Assembly (NCBI GenBank): GCA_027486675.1
Contig: JAIXOQ010000008.1
Coordinates: 124,001 to 188,000, forward strand
DNA: 64,000 bases
Source: Pseudomonadota bacterium
GTDB lineage: Bacteria > Bdellovibrionota > UBA1018 > CAIMNF01
Direction of reading: 5' to 3'
Every line of letters begins with the position of its first letter. Position 1 is the first letter of the stretch. This document shows, piece after piece, positions 1-9,805 of this stretch. Made by a program: the position numbers and the translations under genes. A model generated the notes under the pieces. The model saw only the letters and a list, made by a program, of their open reading frames with translations. It had not been told where the DNA came from and ran no database searches.

Positions 1-1
1 G

Positions 2-406
2 TATGAAATCGGGGCGATGAGCGGCCTTGGCCTCTATGGGGATCAGGCCTCCTGGAGTTTTTTAGGAAATGTCGCAACCCTGATCGAGCCTGAGGGCTGG
101 ATTGATGATATCGACGACCGCGTCTGGGCAGAGTTTCAGGGCGGGCCCGCGTTTTTTACCGTACAAGGGAACGATAAAACTGCGTTCCAGTACAGCGCGC
201 ACATGCGTTGGGACTTTACCCGTGATGCCACATGGACCGTCTATGGTTTAGGCGGGGTTGCAGGATTCATCAATGCACCCGGGGACTCTTTCTCATTTCA
301 TCCGCGATTTGGGATCGGCGCACTCTTTCAAACGAAACTTCCTTTGGTATTTCGATTTGAACTCAGCCACGAATTCTCAGGCCTAGGGGTTGCGTTTAAC
401 TTCTAA
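2..406 (+). CDS. C-terminal part of an outer-membrane beta-barrel-like protein (truncated by window start)
   Basis: Frame is open from base 2; alternating aromatic/hydrophobic residues, terminal ...FRFELSHEFSGLGVAFNF with C-terminal Phe. Confidence 0.6.
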   Translation, partial: YEIGAMSGLGLYGDQASWSFLGNVATLIEPEGWIDDIDDRVWAEFQGGPAFFTVQGNDKTAFQYSAHMRWDFTRDATWTVYGLGGVAGFINAPGDSFSFHPRFGIGALFQTKLPLVFRFELSHEFSGLGVAFNF

Positions 407-939
407 TGGACTTAGTTCCATTTGATCAAACGGCTTCGTTTCAGGTCAGTGTTTGGCCAGCATTTGGCACCTCGGATTGGGAAGTGACTTACGAAGTCAG
501 AGGCGCAGTCCAAGACCTTCTGTGGGATCGTTCTCTTGCCGGTGAAACCACAGATCTATGGAAACGAACCTGCATGGAGCTCTTTGTATCTATAGATGGC
601 AAGCGCTACTTTGAGTGGAATGGGTCTCCGAGTGGCGCTTGGAGTGTGTTTCAGTTTTCAGACTACAGGGCGCCGGTACCCTACACGCATGTAGGGGGCA
701 GTCCTTCGCTGAAGCGAGCACCAGATGACCCGAGGATGCTTCGCCTTGTTTGGACGCTCCCTTCCGCTTTATTCCCGGGAGTCGATTTGTCTCAGGCTGA
801 AATTTCTTTGAACGCTGTGGTCCTATCAAAAACCAGTGCAGTAGCTTCATACTTCGCTCTGAAACACGGTGGGGACAAGCCAGATTTTCATCATAAAGCG
901 GGCTGGATCAAAGTGAAAGAAGAGTGGGTGCAGAGATGA
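406..939 (+). CDS. DOMON-like domain protein
   Basis: 177-aa ORF; WxVTYEVRG..WKRTCMELFVS...YFEWNGSPSGAWSVFQFSDYR pattern resembles the DOMON-like family found beside NamZ/DUF1343. Confidence 0.55.
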   Translation: MDLVPFDQTASFQVSVWPAFGTSDWEVTYEVRGAVQDLLWDRSLAGETTDLWKRTCMELFVSIDGKRYFEWNGSPSGAWSVFQFSDYRAPVPYTHVGGSPSLKRAPDDPRMLRLVWTLPSALFPGVDLSQAEISLNAVVLSKTSAVASYFALKHGGDKPDFHHKAGWIKVKEEWVQR

Positions 940-2138
940 AATTTGGAATTGATGTCGTGCGTGATCGTGATCCTGCATGCCGCCGTTTGTTTTCGGGTGA
1001 TCGGGTAGGGCTCGTTGCGCATCCAGCAAGCGTTGATCGACATTTGCGCCATTCAGCAGACGTTTTAAAATCTTTGGGGGTGAACCTCACCTGTGCCTTT
1101 GGCCCGCAACACGGGATGCGCGGGGAAAAGCAATACAACATGCAGGAATCCGAAGACTACGTTGATCCTGTTCACGGGTTCCCAGTGTTTAGTCTTTACG
1201 GTGAATTTAGACGCCCTACAAAAGCGATGCTTTCTCATTGCGATGGTGTAGTCATCGATCTGCAAGATGTGGGCTGCAGAATTTATACCTATCTCACAAC
1301 TCTGGCGTATGTCTTAGAGGAGTGCGCGAAAGAGGGGAAATGGGTGATGGTCCTAGATCGCCCCAATCCTGCGGGCCGAGTTGCAGAGGGAAATCTGCTT
1401 GAACCTGGCCAAGAGTCCTTTGTCGGCGTTGCTCCGATCTTGATGCGCCATGGGATGACGCTCGGGGAACTGGCATTTTGGCTGAAGAAACACTTTGCGC
1501 TGGATGTGGATCTTACAGTGATTCAGTGTGAGGGTTACAAAGTCGATGAAGCCCCAGGCTTTGGCTGGCCAGCGGAACGCGCATTCATCAATCCTTCTCC
1601 GAATATCCCGAACCTTTCTAGCGCGCGAGTGTACGCAGGGTCGGTATTGCTCGAAGGAACGCATCTCAGTGAAGGGCGCGGCACCACGCGTCCTTTTGAG
1701 TACCTAGGACATCCCAAGTTAAAGGCCGAGGAGGTCCTCAGGTCCATGCAGAAAGAATGCCCAGGCTGGTTAGAAGGGATAGGGCTTAGGCCCTGCACCT
1801 TTGAACCCACATTCTATAAGCACCAAGGCACCCTTTGCCATGGGATGCAACTGCACGCGGAGGGGCATCACTACAATCCGTCACAGGCAAAGCCTTTCCG
1901 GCTTGTATCGCTTTGGTTAAAAACGATCCTGAAGCTTCAGCCAGAAATTGAGCTTTGGCGGGACTTTCCTTACGAATATGTCTATGACCGGCTGGCGATT
2001 GACGTGATCGCGGGCGGACCTATGCTTCGGACTTGGATCGAAGATACAGAGGCTACGTCCGGAGACCTTGAAAAAGTTCTTAAGAAGCAAGAGACAGAGT
2101 GGGAACATCAGAGGGGTGAATACCTTCTTTATCCTTAG
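936..2138 (+). CDS. namZ: DUF1343 / NamZ-type exo-beta-N-acetylmuramidase
   Basis: GLVAHPASVD, FGPQHGMRGEKQ, FSLYGEFRRPTKAML, DLQDVGCRIYTY, VLDRPNPAGR motifs. Confidence 0.85.
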   Translation: MKFGIDVVRDRDPACRRLFSGDRVGLVAHPASVDRHLRHSADVLKSLGVNLTCAFGPQHGMRGEKQYNMQESEDYVDPVHGFPVFSLYGEFRRPTKAMLSHCDGVVIDLQDVGCRIYTYLTTLAYVLEECAKEGKWVMVLDRPNPAGRVAEGNLLEPGQESFVGVAPILMRHGMTLGELAFWLKKHFALDVDLTVIQCEGYKVDEAPGFGWPAERAFINPSPNIPNLSSARVYAGSVLLEGTHLSEGRGTTRPFEYLGHPKLKAEEVLRSMQKECPGWLEGIGLRPCTFEPTFYKHQGTLCHGMQLHAEGHHYNPSQAKPFRLVSLWLKTILKLQPEIELWRDFPYEYVYDRLAIDVIAGGPMLRTWIEDTEATSGDLEKVLKKQETEWEHQRGEYLLYP

Positions 2139-3480
2139 TCTTTTTCTTTCGCTTCATTCCTACGCTTCTGATGCTTCGTTAAAGAGCGCGATTTCACGCT
2201 TAGAGAAACAAGGCAATCGAATCAGCGTTGAGGCCTTTGATCTGAAAGATCGGAAGATCGTCTTTGAACATAAATCAGGGCTGGCCTTAAATCCCGCATC
2301 TGTGGTGAAAATCACAACTGCGTATGCCGTACTGAAAGCGCTTGGCGTCGATTTCCGTTATCAAACGGCACTCTTTGCAGATGCAGGTTCATGGTGCTTA
2401 AAGGGAAGCGGTGATCCCTCCTTCGTCTCGGAAGATGTCCTTTTGATGGCACGACTTTTAAAACGCAGAGGCATCGTAAACCTACCCCAAGAGATCATCT
2501 TAGATGACACCGTTTTTGATGAAGAGTGGATTCCAGAAGAGCGTGGAAATGAAGATTCAGAGCGGGCCTACAATGCACCGGTGGGGGGGCTCAACTTCAA
2601 TTATAACGCGGCGACGGTTGAGGTCTATCGCGGGGCAGGGAAAGACATCAAATGTTCGCTCGACTGGCCGCATCCACGGATCGCGCTTAAGTGTGATGTT
2701 ACCGGAAGTGGCAGCACAGACTTGTCCCTCACCGCAGAGGATAAGAGTGTGGTGGTCCAGGGAAAAATCGCTCCAGATACCGTTTGGAGAAAGCCTTTTC
2801 GTGTCATGAATCCCTCGATTTCGGTGGGAAATGCTTTGATTGCTTCCCTGCGGGAAATTGGCGTGAATGGCGAAGCGAAGCTGAAGCGTGCGGCCTGTGG
2901 GGATCGGGATCTAGCCAGTGCGCTTGTGATCCATGAGAGTCGGCCGCTGTCTCAGATTGTTGGGTTGATGGACAAGTACTCGAACAACTTTATTGCCGAT
3001 GCATTGGTTAAAACTTTAGCAAGCCGGCAGAAGGGCATGAAGCAGGCGGATATTAAAACAGGGGTCGCTCTTTTGGTCGATGCGCTATCACTGATCGGGA
3101 TCAAGATGACGCAAGGAAGGACCTTAGTGTCCGGGAGTGGGCTTACCCGGGATAATGCGCTCAGTGCCTCAGACTTTTCGAAGCTTTGGGAAGCCGTTTA
3201 CGATCAAGGAACGTTCTTTCCCGAATGGGCCGCGTCTATGCCGATTGCTGGCGTGGATGGGACGATGAAGAAACGTTATCGTGCAGAAACCGTGACTGGG
3301 CAGTTCCGGGCAAAAACCGGCAGTTTAAGCGGGGTCATGAGTTTTTCTGGCGTATTCCCACGTGCAAGAGGGAGATGGATCGCTTTCACATGGATCCAGA
3401 ATGGACCGAACCCTATTCCTGAAGCGGAAGTGACTTCATGGCTTCGGGCTTTAGGTCAGGCAATGCATGAGTCACTGTGA
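2116..3480 (+). CDS. dacB: D-alanyl-D-alanine carboxypeptidase/endopeptidase, PBP4 family (S13)
   Basis: GTG start overlapping namZ 3' end, signal peptide, NPASVVKITTAYAVL (SxxK), KYSNNFIADAL (SxN), FRAKTGSLSGV (KTG). Confidence 0.85.
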   Translation: MNTFFILSLFLSLHSYASDASLKSAISRLEKQGNRISVEAFDLKDRKIVFEHKSGLALNPASVVKITTAYAVLKALGVDFRYQTALFADAGSWCLKGSGDPSFVSEDVLLMARLLKRRGIVNLPQEIILDDTVFDEEWIPEERGNEDSERAYNAPVGGLNFNYNAATVEVYRGAGKDIKCSLDWPHPRIALKCDVTGSGSTDLSLTAEDKSVVVQGKIAPDTVWRKPFRVMNPSISVGNALIASLREIGVNGEAKLKRAACGDRDLASALVIHESRPLSQIVGLMDKYSNNFIADALVKTLASRQKGMKQADIKTGVALLVDALSLIGIKMTQGRTLVSGSGLTRDNALSASDFSKLWEAVYDQGTFFPEWAASMPIAGVDGTMKKRYRAETVTGQFRAKTGSLSGVMSFSGVFPRARGRWIAFTWIQNGPNPIPEAEVTSWLRALGQAMHESL

Positions 3481-4585
3481 GGACGGGATTTAAGTCGGGT
3501 AACTCGCTGAGCTCTGCGCCTAGTTCTTGTGCCTTCTCAATCGACTTCACCACGCTTTGCTGTCCATTCCAGGATTTTTCGATCGCTTCATTCCAAGCCT
3601 TAGATGCAGTCTCAATCCCGCTTTGAACTTTACCTAAGCGTTCTACAAAAGTTTTCAGACGCTGCCCCAGTTGTTTCACTGTGGCCCCTAGTTCACTTGC
3701 CTGTTTGGTCATCCGGTGTTGGCGCCATCCTTGGGCGATCAAGAGAATAAGCGGAATGATCGTAGCAGGGGAGGTGATGAAGATTTTCTTCTCCATCGCT
3801 TTACGGAATAGATCTGGGTCAACATCAAAAGCAGCGCGAATCGCCGCTTCACTTGGGACAAAGAGTACTACGTAGGGCAAAGAATCAGATACGTGTGCGC
3901 TGTAGTCCTTGGAAGAAAGATCAAGCACACGGCTCCAAAGCATCTTTGCAAAGTGTTTGTGAGCATCCGTGCGAGCAGCTTCGTCTGGGCTGTTTTCTGA
4001 ATCTAGATAAGCATCAAAGAGGGAAGTTTTTGCGTCGATCACAAGGTGTTGCCCAGCCTGCGGCAGACGGATAATCACATCGGGCTTAAGTAGATTGCCA
4101 TCTGAATTTGTGGCGGTGTTTTGCTCTATGAAATCCACGCCCTTCACCAAGTCGCTTTGTTCTAAGATATTTCTCAATACCAGCTCCCCCCAGCGCCCGC
4201 GCACACTTTGGCTTGTGGTGAGTGCTGTGCGGAGTTTCGCGGTTTCTTTTCCTAACTTGAGCTCTTGTTCGATGACGTTTTGGAGTTTTTCGGTGATGCG
4301 TCCGTATTGATCTGTGCGCTCTCGTTCAAAGGTTTGAATCTGTGCGGTTGCGGTTTGAAGTTGTTTTTTGATCTCTTCGAAAGTGAGATCGATCGATTGT
4401 TTCTTTAAGTCGAGCTGACTTTCACCGCGTTGAATTAGAACCTCTGATTGTTGGGCGGCGTTTTTTTCTAAGACCTCCTGGGCCACCAATTTGAAACTGT
4501 CAGTCATACGGGTGCGTAAGAAATAGAGTGCGCCTAGAGAACCAAAGATGAGACCTAAGAGGAGTCCAACAGAGAAAAGAAGCAT
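3413..4585 (-). CDS. rmuC: DNA recombination protein RmuC family
   Basis: N-terminal TM, coiled coil, VRGRWGELVLRNILEQSDLVKGVDF, LKPDVIIRLPQAGQHLVIDAKTSL. Confidence 0.88.
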   Translation of the reverse strand: MLLFSVGLLLGLIFGSLGALYFLRTRMTDSFKLVAQEVLEKNAAQQSEVLIQRGESQLDLKKQSIDLTFEEIKKQLQTATAQIQTFERERTDQYGRITEKLQNVIEQELKLGKETAKLRTALTTSQSVRGRWGELVLRNILEQSDLVKGVDFIEQNTATNSDGNLLKPDVIIRLPQAGQHLVIDAKTSLFDAYLDSENSPDEAARTDAHKHFAKMLWSRVLDLSSKDYSAHVSDSLPYVVLFVPSEAAIRAAFDVDPDLFRKAMEKKIFITSPATIIPLILLIAQGWRQHRMTKQASELGATVKQLGQRLKTFVERLGKVQSGIETASKAWNEAIEKSWNGQQSVVKSIEKAQELGAELSELPDLNPVLTVTHALPDLKPEAMKSLPLQE

Positions 4586-4634
4586 GTCCTCGTTCTACTG
4601 GTGGATCGGCCTTTTACCAAGTAAAACAGTGCGT

Positions 4635-5402
4635 ATGGGCCACACGATTTATTTGATTCGGCATGGTGAAAGCCAATGGAACCTGGAGAACCGTTTTACA
4701 GGGTGGGCGGATGTCCCCTTAAGTGCTTCAGGGGTGCATGAAGCGAAGCAGGCGGGTGCTTTGCTTCAGGCTGCCGGAGTGGAGTTCGATCGTGTATTTG
4801 CGTCCGTTTTAAAACGATCCCTTCAGACCACGTACCTGATGTTAGATGAGATGGACTCGCTTTGGTTGCCCATCGAAAAGAGCTGGTGTTTAAACGAGCG
4901 CCACTATGGAGCACTTCAGGGCTTAAATAAATCTGAGACGGCTGCGAAGTACGGTGAAGAGCAAGTCAAGATCTGGCGGCGTAGTTATGATGTTTTGCCC
5001 CCGTTGATGGATGCGAAAGATCCGACGTCTGCGCGCTTTGACCGGCGTTATCAGGATTTATCAGACGCACAACTTCCACTCGGTGAGTCGCTCAAAAAAA
5101 CAGTGGACCGGGTCTTGCCGTATTATGCAGAAAACATTTGGCCTGAGGTGAGGAGAGGAAAGCGGGTGCTGGTGTCGGCGCACGGAAATAGCCTGCGCGC
5201 ATTGGTGATGCATCTGTTTCAGATGTCTGAGGCTTCGGTGCTCGAGCTCAATATCCCGACAGCAGTCCCGATGAAGGTGGTCTTAGATGATTCGGGCAAG
5301 GGAATTTCACGGGATTATTTAGGTGATCCAGAATGGGTAAAATCTAAGGTGCATGGAGTTGCAGCGCAGGGAGCGGTATCGCCTGGGAGTGAAAAAAAAT
5401 AG
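4635..5402 (+). CDS. gpmA: 2,3-bisphosphoglycerate-dependent phosphoglycerate mutase
   Basis: YLIRHGESQWNLENRFTGWADVPLSASG, LNERHYGALQGLNKSE, VSAHGNSLRALVMHL. Confidence 0.92.
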   Translation: MGHTIYLIRHGESQWNLENRFTGWADVPLSASGVHEAKQAGALLQAAGVEFDRVFASVLKRSLQTTYLMLDEMDSLWLPIEKSWCLNERHYGALQGLNKSETAAKYGEEQVKIWRRSYDVLPPLMDAKDPTSARFDRRYQDLSDAQLPLGESLKKTVDRVLPYYAENIWPEVRRGKRVLVSAHGNSLRALVMHLFQMSEASVLELNIPTAVPMKVVLDDSGKGISRDYLGDPEWVKSKVHGVAAQGAVSPGSEKK

Positions 5403-5428
5403 GGAGGACTCTTTTGCAAGTCCTCCCT
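5391..5428 (-). terminator. Rho-independent terminator on the minus strand
   Basis: Perfect 10-bp inverted repeat AGGGAGGACT (5401-5410)/AGTCCTCCCT (5419-5428), 8-nt loop, followed on the minus strand by T8 (complement of A8 at 5392-5399). Confidence 0.75.
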
Positions 5429-5586
5429 AGCGAAAGGGGTGTGGGGATGGAAAGTAGACCCATAATTCCCGCGACACGCACGCATTCGCACGTCTCCTAC
5501 CCGTCCAATAGATTCTCAAATGTGGGATGTGTGCAAAAGATGTGTCGGGGAGGACACAGGCATTTGAGATCAGAGGGATCGCTAGG
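5391..5586 (-). ncRNA. Candidate structured RNA / 3'-UTR element
   Basis: 8-bp repeat CCTAGCGA (5426-5433)/TCGCTAGG (5579-5586) encloses a 9-bp repeat TCTCAAATG (5514-5522)/CATTTGAGA (5561-5569) and a 6-bp hairpin TGTGTC/GACACA (5541-5558), followed by a terminator. Confidence 0.4.
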
Positions 5587-6390
5587 TCACTGTCTTAAAA
5601 CAAGGTTTCCGGATGTAACTTTCTTAATTTCTTCGATCACACCCAAAACGAAAGTCTCCGGGGACTTCTGCCCTTGGGCGATGAATTCCTCTGGGAATAT
5701 CGCGAGGTCAGGGGCTGGTGCAAACGGTTCAATCTGGGGCGATCTTTTTGGTAAAAGAAGGCGTTTTTCAACAATGTTCTGAAGGATTCGATGGGCGACG
5801 AGTCGGATCGCAAGCGACTTCAGATACTCCCCATTCTGATATGCGAGGTTTGTCTTCCTGGAAAGGTATGCATGGACCTTTTCGTTTTTAAGGGCTCTGT
5901 GCAAACGAGCTCTGTTTTCCTCTGCGAGAGGATCAGTAAAACCATACTTTCTGGCCGCAATTTCAATTTGCTCACCATAGACTGCGAAAAATTCCCTCTC
6001 TCGTGCATCAGCCTCCGCGTCTTTTTCAATCTGGGAAGAGAGGGCGACAATTTCGCCTGTAACGTCATCCAGCTGCTGGGCAGTGATATGACCTGTAAAG
6101 ATCATGTTTTTCTCTTGAGAGGTTTTAACTTGAAGGTTGAGATCAAAGCGGGTCTGAGCCGGGACTCCATAAAGAGCGCTATTGATGAGAGTACGAAAAT
6201 ACTCAAAGTCTTCATGGCTCAGTTCCGGATCAATATACTTCCGAGGCAGACGGTTCAGGAATAAATAACGCAGATCCAAGGGATGAATGACGCTTGGCTT
6301 TGCGCTGGCTCCATCATAGTCAATCTGAATAGAAAGTTTGGCCTCCACAGCGGCGAAACTCAGAAATGGGATCAAGAATGCAAGTATCAC
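5587..6390 (-). CDS. Hypothetical secreted protein
   Basis: 267-aa ORF with signal-peptide-like N-terminus MILAFLIPFLSFAAVEA; no recognised domain. Confidence 0.65.
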   Translation of the reverse strand: MILAFLIPFLSFAAVEAKLSIQIDYDGASAKPSVIHPLDLRYLFLNRLPRKYIDPELSHEDFEYFRTLINSALYGVPAQTRFDLNLQVKTSQEKNMIFTGHITAQQLDDVTGEIVALSSQIEKDAEADAREREFFAVYGEQIEIAARKYGFTDPLAEENRARLHRALKNEKVHAYLSRKTNLAYQNGEYLKSLAIRLVAHRILQNIVEKRLLLPKRSPQIEPFAPAPDLAIFPEEFIAQGQKSPETFVLGVIEEIKKVTSGNLVLRQ

Positions 6391-7166
6391 TTTTGTCCTG
6401 CCCCTACCTGAGTGACTTTTGCATCTTTAGGTAAGGTTGCTGGTGATTTCGCGTCTAGCAGAACATACGTCAGGTGCGCATACAGTTCTTTATCACTGCC
6501 TTCACTTTCGCTGAGCTGACCTTGAACGAATGCATGTAGTTCCTTTCCCTTCTTCTCAAATGTGACTTTCAATTTGATCCCCGTAGCGCTTTCGTTCAAG
6601 CCACCCGTGGAGACTCCCAATGCGATGGCTGAAGATAACTCCGTGAGTCCTGCCCAATTTTCCGCATCTGCATCGATGGACACAGACCGCACTCCATCCT
6701 TTTTAGTCGTCACAAAATGCGCGATTCGGTTTGCTGCAATGATCTGTCCCTGCTCCACAATCAGCGTGGTCGGCAGTTCAGTGCCAAGGCGAATGCCGGA
6801 GGTATTTGCCGCAAATTCACCTTCCACCGAGATTTTAACGGTGTCATTCGTGTCTGAAATGTTCCCAAACTCGGCGAGCTCATGCACAAAGGTGACGGTT
6901 GGTGAGCCCGTTTCTTTTGCCTCTGAATAATAACTCTTTAATCCATAGGTTCCGATGGCCCAGGAGGCAGCATCGTTATCGGATCCTGTGCGTACCTGCT
7001 CGTGAATTGCTGCTTGTGGAACATCCACAATGGTTTGGTGCGAAGGATTTGAGTTCTGATCTTTGCTTCCACAAGCCGCACAAAAGGCCAGCAAGCAAGC
7101 GCTGATCACTGCAGACAGAACCTGAGTGGTGTAAGGGGTAGAAAATAAACGTTGGGCTGACTTCAT
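6387..7166 (-). CDS. Hypothetical lipoprotein
   Basis: ATG at 7166; signal peptide plus lipobox-like LLAFCAACGSKDQ; overlaps downstream CDS by 4 bp. Confidence 0.65.
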   Translation of the reverse strand: MKSAQRLFSTPYTTQVLSAVISACLLAFCAACGSKDQNSNPSHQTIVDVPQAAIHEQVRTGSDNDAASWAIGTYGLKSYYSEAKETGSPTVTFVHELAEFGNISDTNDTVKISVEGEFAANTSGIRLGTELPTTLIVEQGQIIAANRIAHFVTTKKDGVRSVSIDADAENWAGLTELSSAIALGVSTGGLNESATGIKLKVTFEKKGKELHAFVQGQLSESEGSDKELYAHLTYVLLDAKSPATLPKDAKVTQVGAGQK

Positions 7167-7251
7167 GGCGCGCAGTCTACCAATCCTGACTTTAACTGTC
7201 AACAACTGATGCTCCGCTCCCAGTTTTTCCGAAGCGTACAGAGAGAGTTCT

Positions 7252-7279
7252 TGACAAAAAAGGTATACAAATATAGAAT
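7252..7279 (+). promoter_or_regulatory. Sigma70-type promoter for the lipoprotein gene at 7312
   Basis: TTGACA (7252-7257), 16-bp spacer, TAGAAT (7274-7279) within TATAGAAT; SD-like AAGGAG upstream of the ATG. Confidence 0.65.
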
Positions 7280-7311
7280 TCGCAGGCTTCCTGAAGATCT
7301 AAGGAGATTTC

Positions 7312-9027
7312 ATGCGCTCTAGGCTTTTTAACCCATTGCTTTTAAACACTATTCTCCTGATTTCAATGGCGCTCTCCGGCCTTGCTTGTACTTCCAAAAG
7401 TGGAGGAAACAAGGTGATAACCGAAGAGAAAGGAAAACCCGAGGGACAAACTGCGCCTTCGGGAGGAACCCCAGGTGGATTCACCGAAGGGGGCCCGGCT
7501 GCATCCTCTACGGGCGCTTTCGGGCAAAGCTCACCTCCTGTTACCGACGATCTGTCTGGCCCTTCTCGCCAACTGGGAGCGCTTTTAACTGGCGTGGATC
7601 TTTTGTCTGCATTTGATGAGTCGAGCAAGAGCCCGAAGAAACAAGTATCTGACCTCCTGAAGGCCCGCATGCGTGCATTGATTGCACATGCTCAGACCAA
7701 GAATGAAATTCCTGCAAAAGCGATGGCGGATGTTTATTTTGATTACCTGGTTGAGGTGTCCGAGGACAAGAAGCGGGACTACGAGGATGCACGTGCGTTA
7801 CTGAAGTCGCTCGCGCCGGTTGGTATCAAGGACCTGAAGCTTAAGCTTGAAGAAAAGCTAATTGCCCGCGGCCTGACGCTAAAGATGCAGGGTGTGACCC
7901 AGGAGCCGCTTGAGTTTCTTTTCTCAGGTGTTCAATCAGAGATAAACCCTGTGTTGTCTTACAATGCTGCTCGGCTCTATGCGACCGCAGCGGAGGAAAA
8001 TGCGTTTATCGGTTCTGTGGTGGTTGGATGCACGGCAGGGTTCACGGAAAAAGACGGGGCGCTCAAAAACTCTCCCTTGCGGACCTTCATCCAGACCTTT
8101 GAAAATGGAACAGGTCGGACCATCCATGATCTCGGTGACCTTGGGCGTGTGGTCGCAAAAGAAGGGGAGGAGCTTACGGAGCAGTTCGGTGCCCAAGGCG
8201 GAGCACGGTTGAATGCGGATATTTATACGCTTTTTTTGTTTGTTCTGGCGCAACAGAAGGATTCCCAGTTCGCCCGAAGTTTATTTGAACAAGCGTTAGA
8301 AAATCAATATCAGGCCTATGGCTTAAAATTTCCGATCCTTAAGGCGATCAAAGCCGTAGAGGCGAGCCAGCATGAAATTCTGAAAGAGATCGCAGTGAAG
8401 AAAGACGAAGCGAGCCGCTTGGCTCCTCCGCAGGAATTTCTTAAGCCTGAAGTCTTGAGTCATGTCACAGTCCCGCTTACGGATTTCAGCCTTCTTTCTG
8501 CCATGGATCTTCGGGAATTCGATCAATCTCCATCGGACGAAGCAAAGAATAAGGTCTATACCCAAGAGGAAAAAAAGAGTCTGTTTGATCAGGCGTTAAA
8601 GGATCAATCACCAGTTCGCCGCGGGTATGATGTAGTTTTTTTGACCGGGGAAGAGATCTACGACGGCGTTCCAAAGTCGGATGCCCAACATTGGTATTTG
8701 ATTGATCCAAAAAAACGAATGCAAGAGTGGGTCTGGGTGGCGGGAGATGGGCAGCTGAGCGCCTGGGAACCTCACCACAGTAGGGTTGGTTATCATTCTG
8801 AGGTTGTCGTGATTTCTCCTAGCCTCATTGAAGTCACCCAGTATCGCGAGGGGACCGATTATCCTATGTGGCGATACACCTACACTCAAGAGGCAGAGCA
8901 CTCCTCGAGTTTTCTTAGGGCAGTTTATGTCAATAACGGAACGGCAGCCGAGCCGAAGTGGGACCTTGCTATGGATTTTGATCAAACCGAAAAAGCGACT
9001 CTGAGATACGAGGATTTAGACGATTGA
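7312..9027 (+). CDS. Hypothetical lipoprotein
   Basis: 571-aa ORF, lipobox LSGLAC, good SD; no recognised domain. Confidence 0.7.
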   Translation: MRSRLFNPLLLNTILLISMALSGLACTSKSGGNKVITEEKGKPEGQTAPSGGTPGGFTEGGPAASSTGAFGQSSPPVTDDLSGPSRQLGALLTGVDLLSAFDESSKSPKKQVSDLLKARMRALIAHAQTKNEIPAKAMADVYFDYLVEVSEDKKRDYEDARALLKSLAPVGIKDLKLKLEEKLIARGLTLKMQGVTQEPLEFLFSGVQSEINPVLSYNAARLYATAAEENAFIGSVVVGCTAGFTEKDGALKNSPLRTFIQTFENGTGRTIHDLGDLGRVVAKEGEELTEQFGAQGGARLNADIYTLFLFVLAQQKDSQFARSLFEQALENQYQAYGLKFPILKAIKAVEASQHEILKEIAVKKDEASRLAPPQEFLKPEVLSHVTVPLTDFSLLSAMDLREFDQSPSDEAKNKVYTQEEKKSLFDQALKDQSPVRRGYDVVFLTGEEIYDGVPKSDAQHWYLIDPKKRMQEWVWVAGDGQLSAWEPHHSRVGYHSEVVVISPSLIEVTQYREGTDYPMWRYTYTQEAEHSSSFLRAVYVNNGTAAEPKWDLAMDFDQTEKATLRYEDLDD

Positions 9028-9036
9028 GTTGATTGG

Positions 9037-9068
9037 GAAGAAACTATCGCAAAACGATTATTTTCTTC
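9037..9068. terminator. Possible bidirectional hairpin terminator between convergent genes
   Basis: GAAGAAA-ct-ATCG-caaaa-CGAT-tat-TTTCTTC located between convergent stops at 9027 and 9089. Confidence 0.35.
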
Positions 9069-9088
9069 ATAACCCAGGTGTTTCGTTA

Positions 9089-9751
9089 TCAGTCCACCTT
9101 GTAAAACACATCCGCGCTGAGCGCCTTGTGCCGCTTTCCGTCGTCTGATCCGTCGTCGACTGACGCATCTTCTGGTTCGCCAAAATAAAGTGTGTCAGGC
9201 GTTGTGCTGGTGACCACCTGTTGCCGGGTGTAAATAACATCGCCGTCGGCTGGCAAATCAATCGAGGTCCACGCATCGTAATCCTCAATCGAGTAGTACG
9301 TCCCAAGAGTCGGGGAAGCGACTCCGGTTAGGAGCGCGACCTTTGCCTGGTAACTGGCATGATTGGCCGTAACTTCACCATCGATGTAATAAAAATCGAG
9401 CGCCTCGGTCCCAGAAAGCGGGTTTGTATCCCGACCTTCAGTCATCGTCATGCCACGAAGAATCGTCATCCTTGCAGCCCCTGTGCAGGTACCGTTTGAG
9501 CTTGCATGCACCACAATCAATTCGCCCGTTGTGGGCCCGTTCACCGTGTAGGAGGTGCTGATATCCTTGGCTTCTATCGCGTTCGTTTCGCAATGGGTCC
9601 ATTCCCCTTGAATGGCTTGAACACTTCGATCACTTAAAATGCTGACCTCAACCCCTTTGCCCGGCGAGCACGCAGCAATCCCGGCGAGCAGCATGGGCGC
9701 ACAGCAGAGGGACTGAGAAATACGTTTTACGGCAGCCCGGGGTAGATTCAC
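9089..9751 (-). CDS. Hypothetical lipoprotein
   Basis: Lipobox LLAGIAAC after a basic/hydrophobic segment; start uncertain (ORF extends to 9799). Confidence 0.55.
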   Translation of the reverse strand: MNLPRAAVKRISQSLCCAPMLLAGIAACSPGKGVEVSILSDRSVQAIQGEWTHCETNAIEAKDISTSYTVNGPTTGELIVVHASSNGTCTGAARMTILRGMTMTEGRDTNPLSGTEALDFYYIDGEVTANHASYQAKVALLTGVASPTLGTYYSIEDYDAWTSIDLPADGDVIYTRQQVVTSTTPDTLYFGEPEDASVDDGSDDGKRHKALSADVFYKVD

Positions 9752-9805
9752 CTGTTTTACGTATCGGTGAATGCTCTGAGTTGACTTGAACTCAAGCACC
9801 CGATA

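Noticed and set aside
5401-5586. MITE or integron attC site based on the CCTAGCGA/TCGCTAGG inverted repeat
   Set aside because: No clear target-site duplication, no attC core GTTRRRY/RYYYAAC, no second copy seen in the window; adjacent terminator fits an RNA element better.
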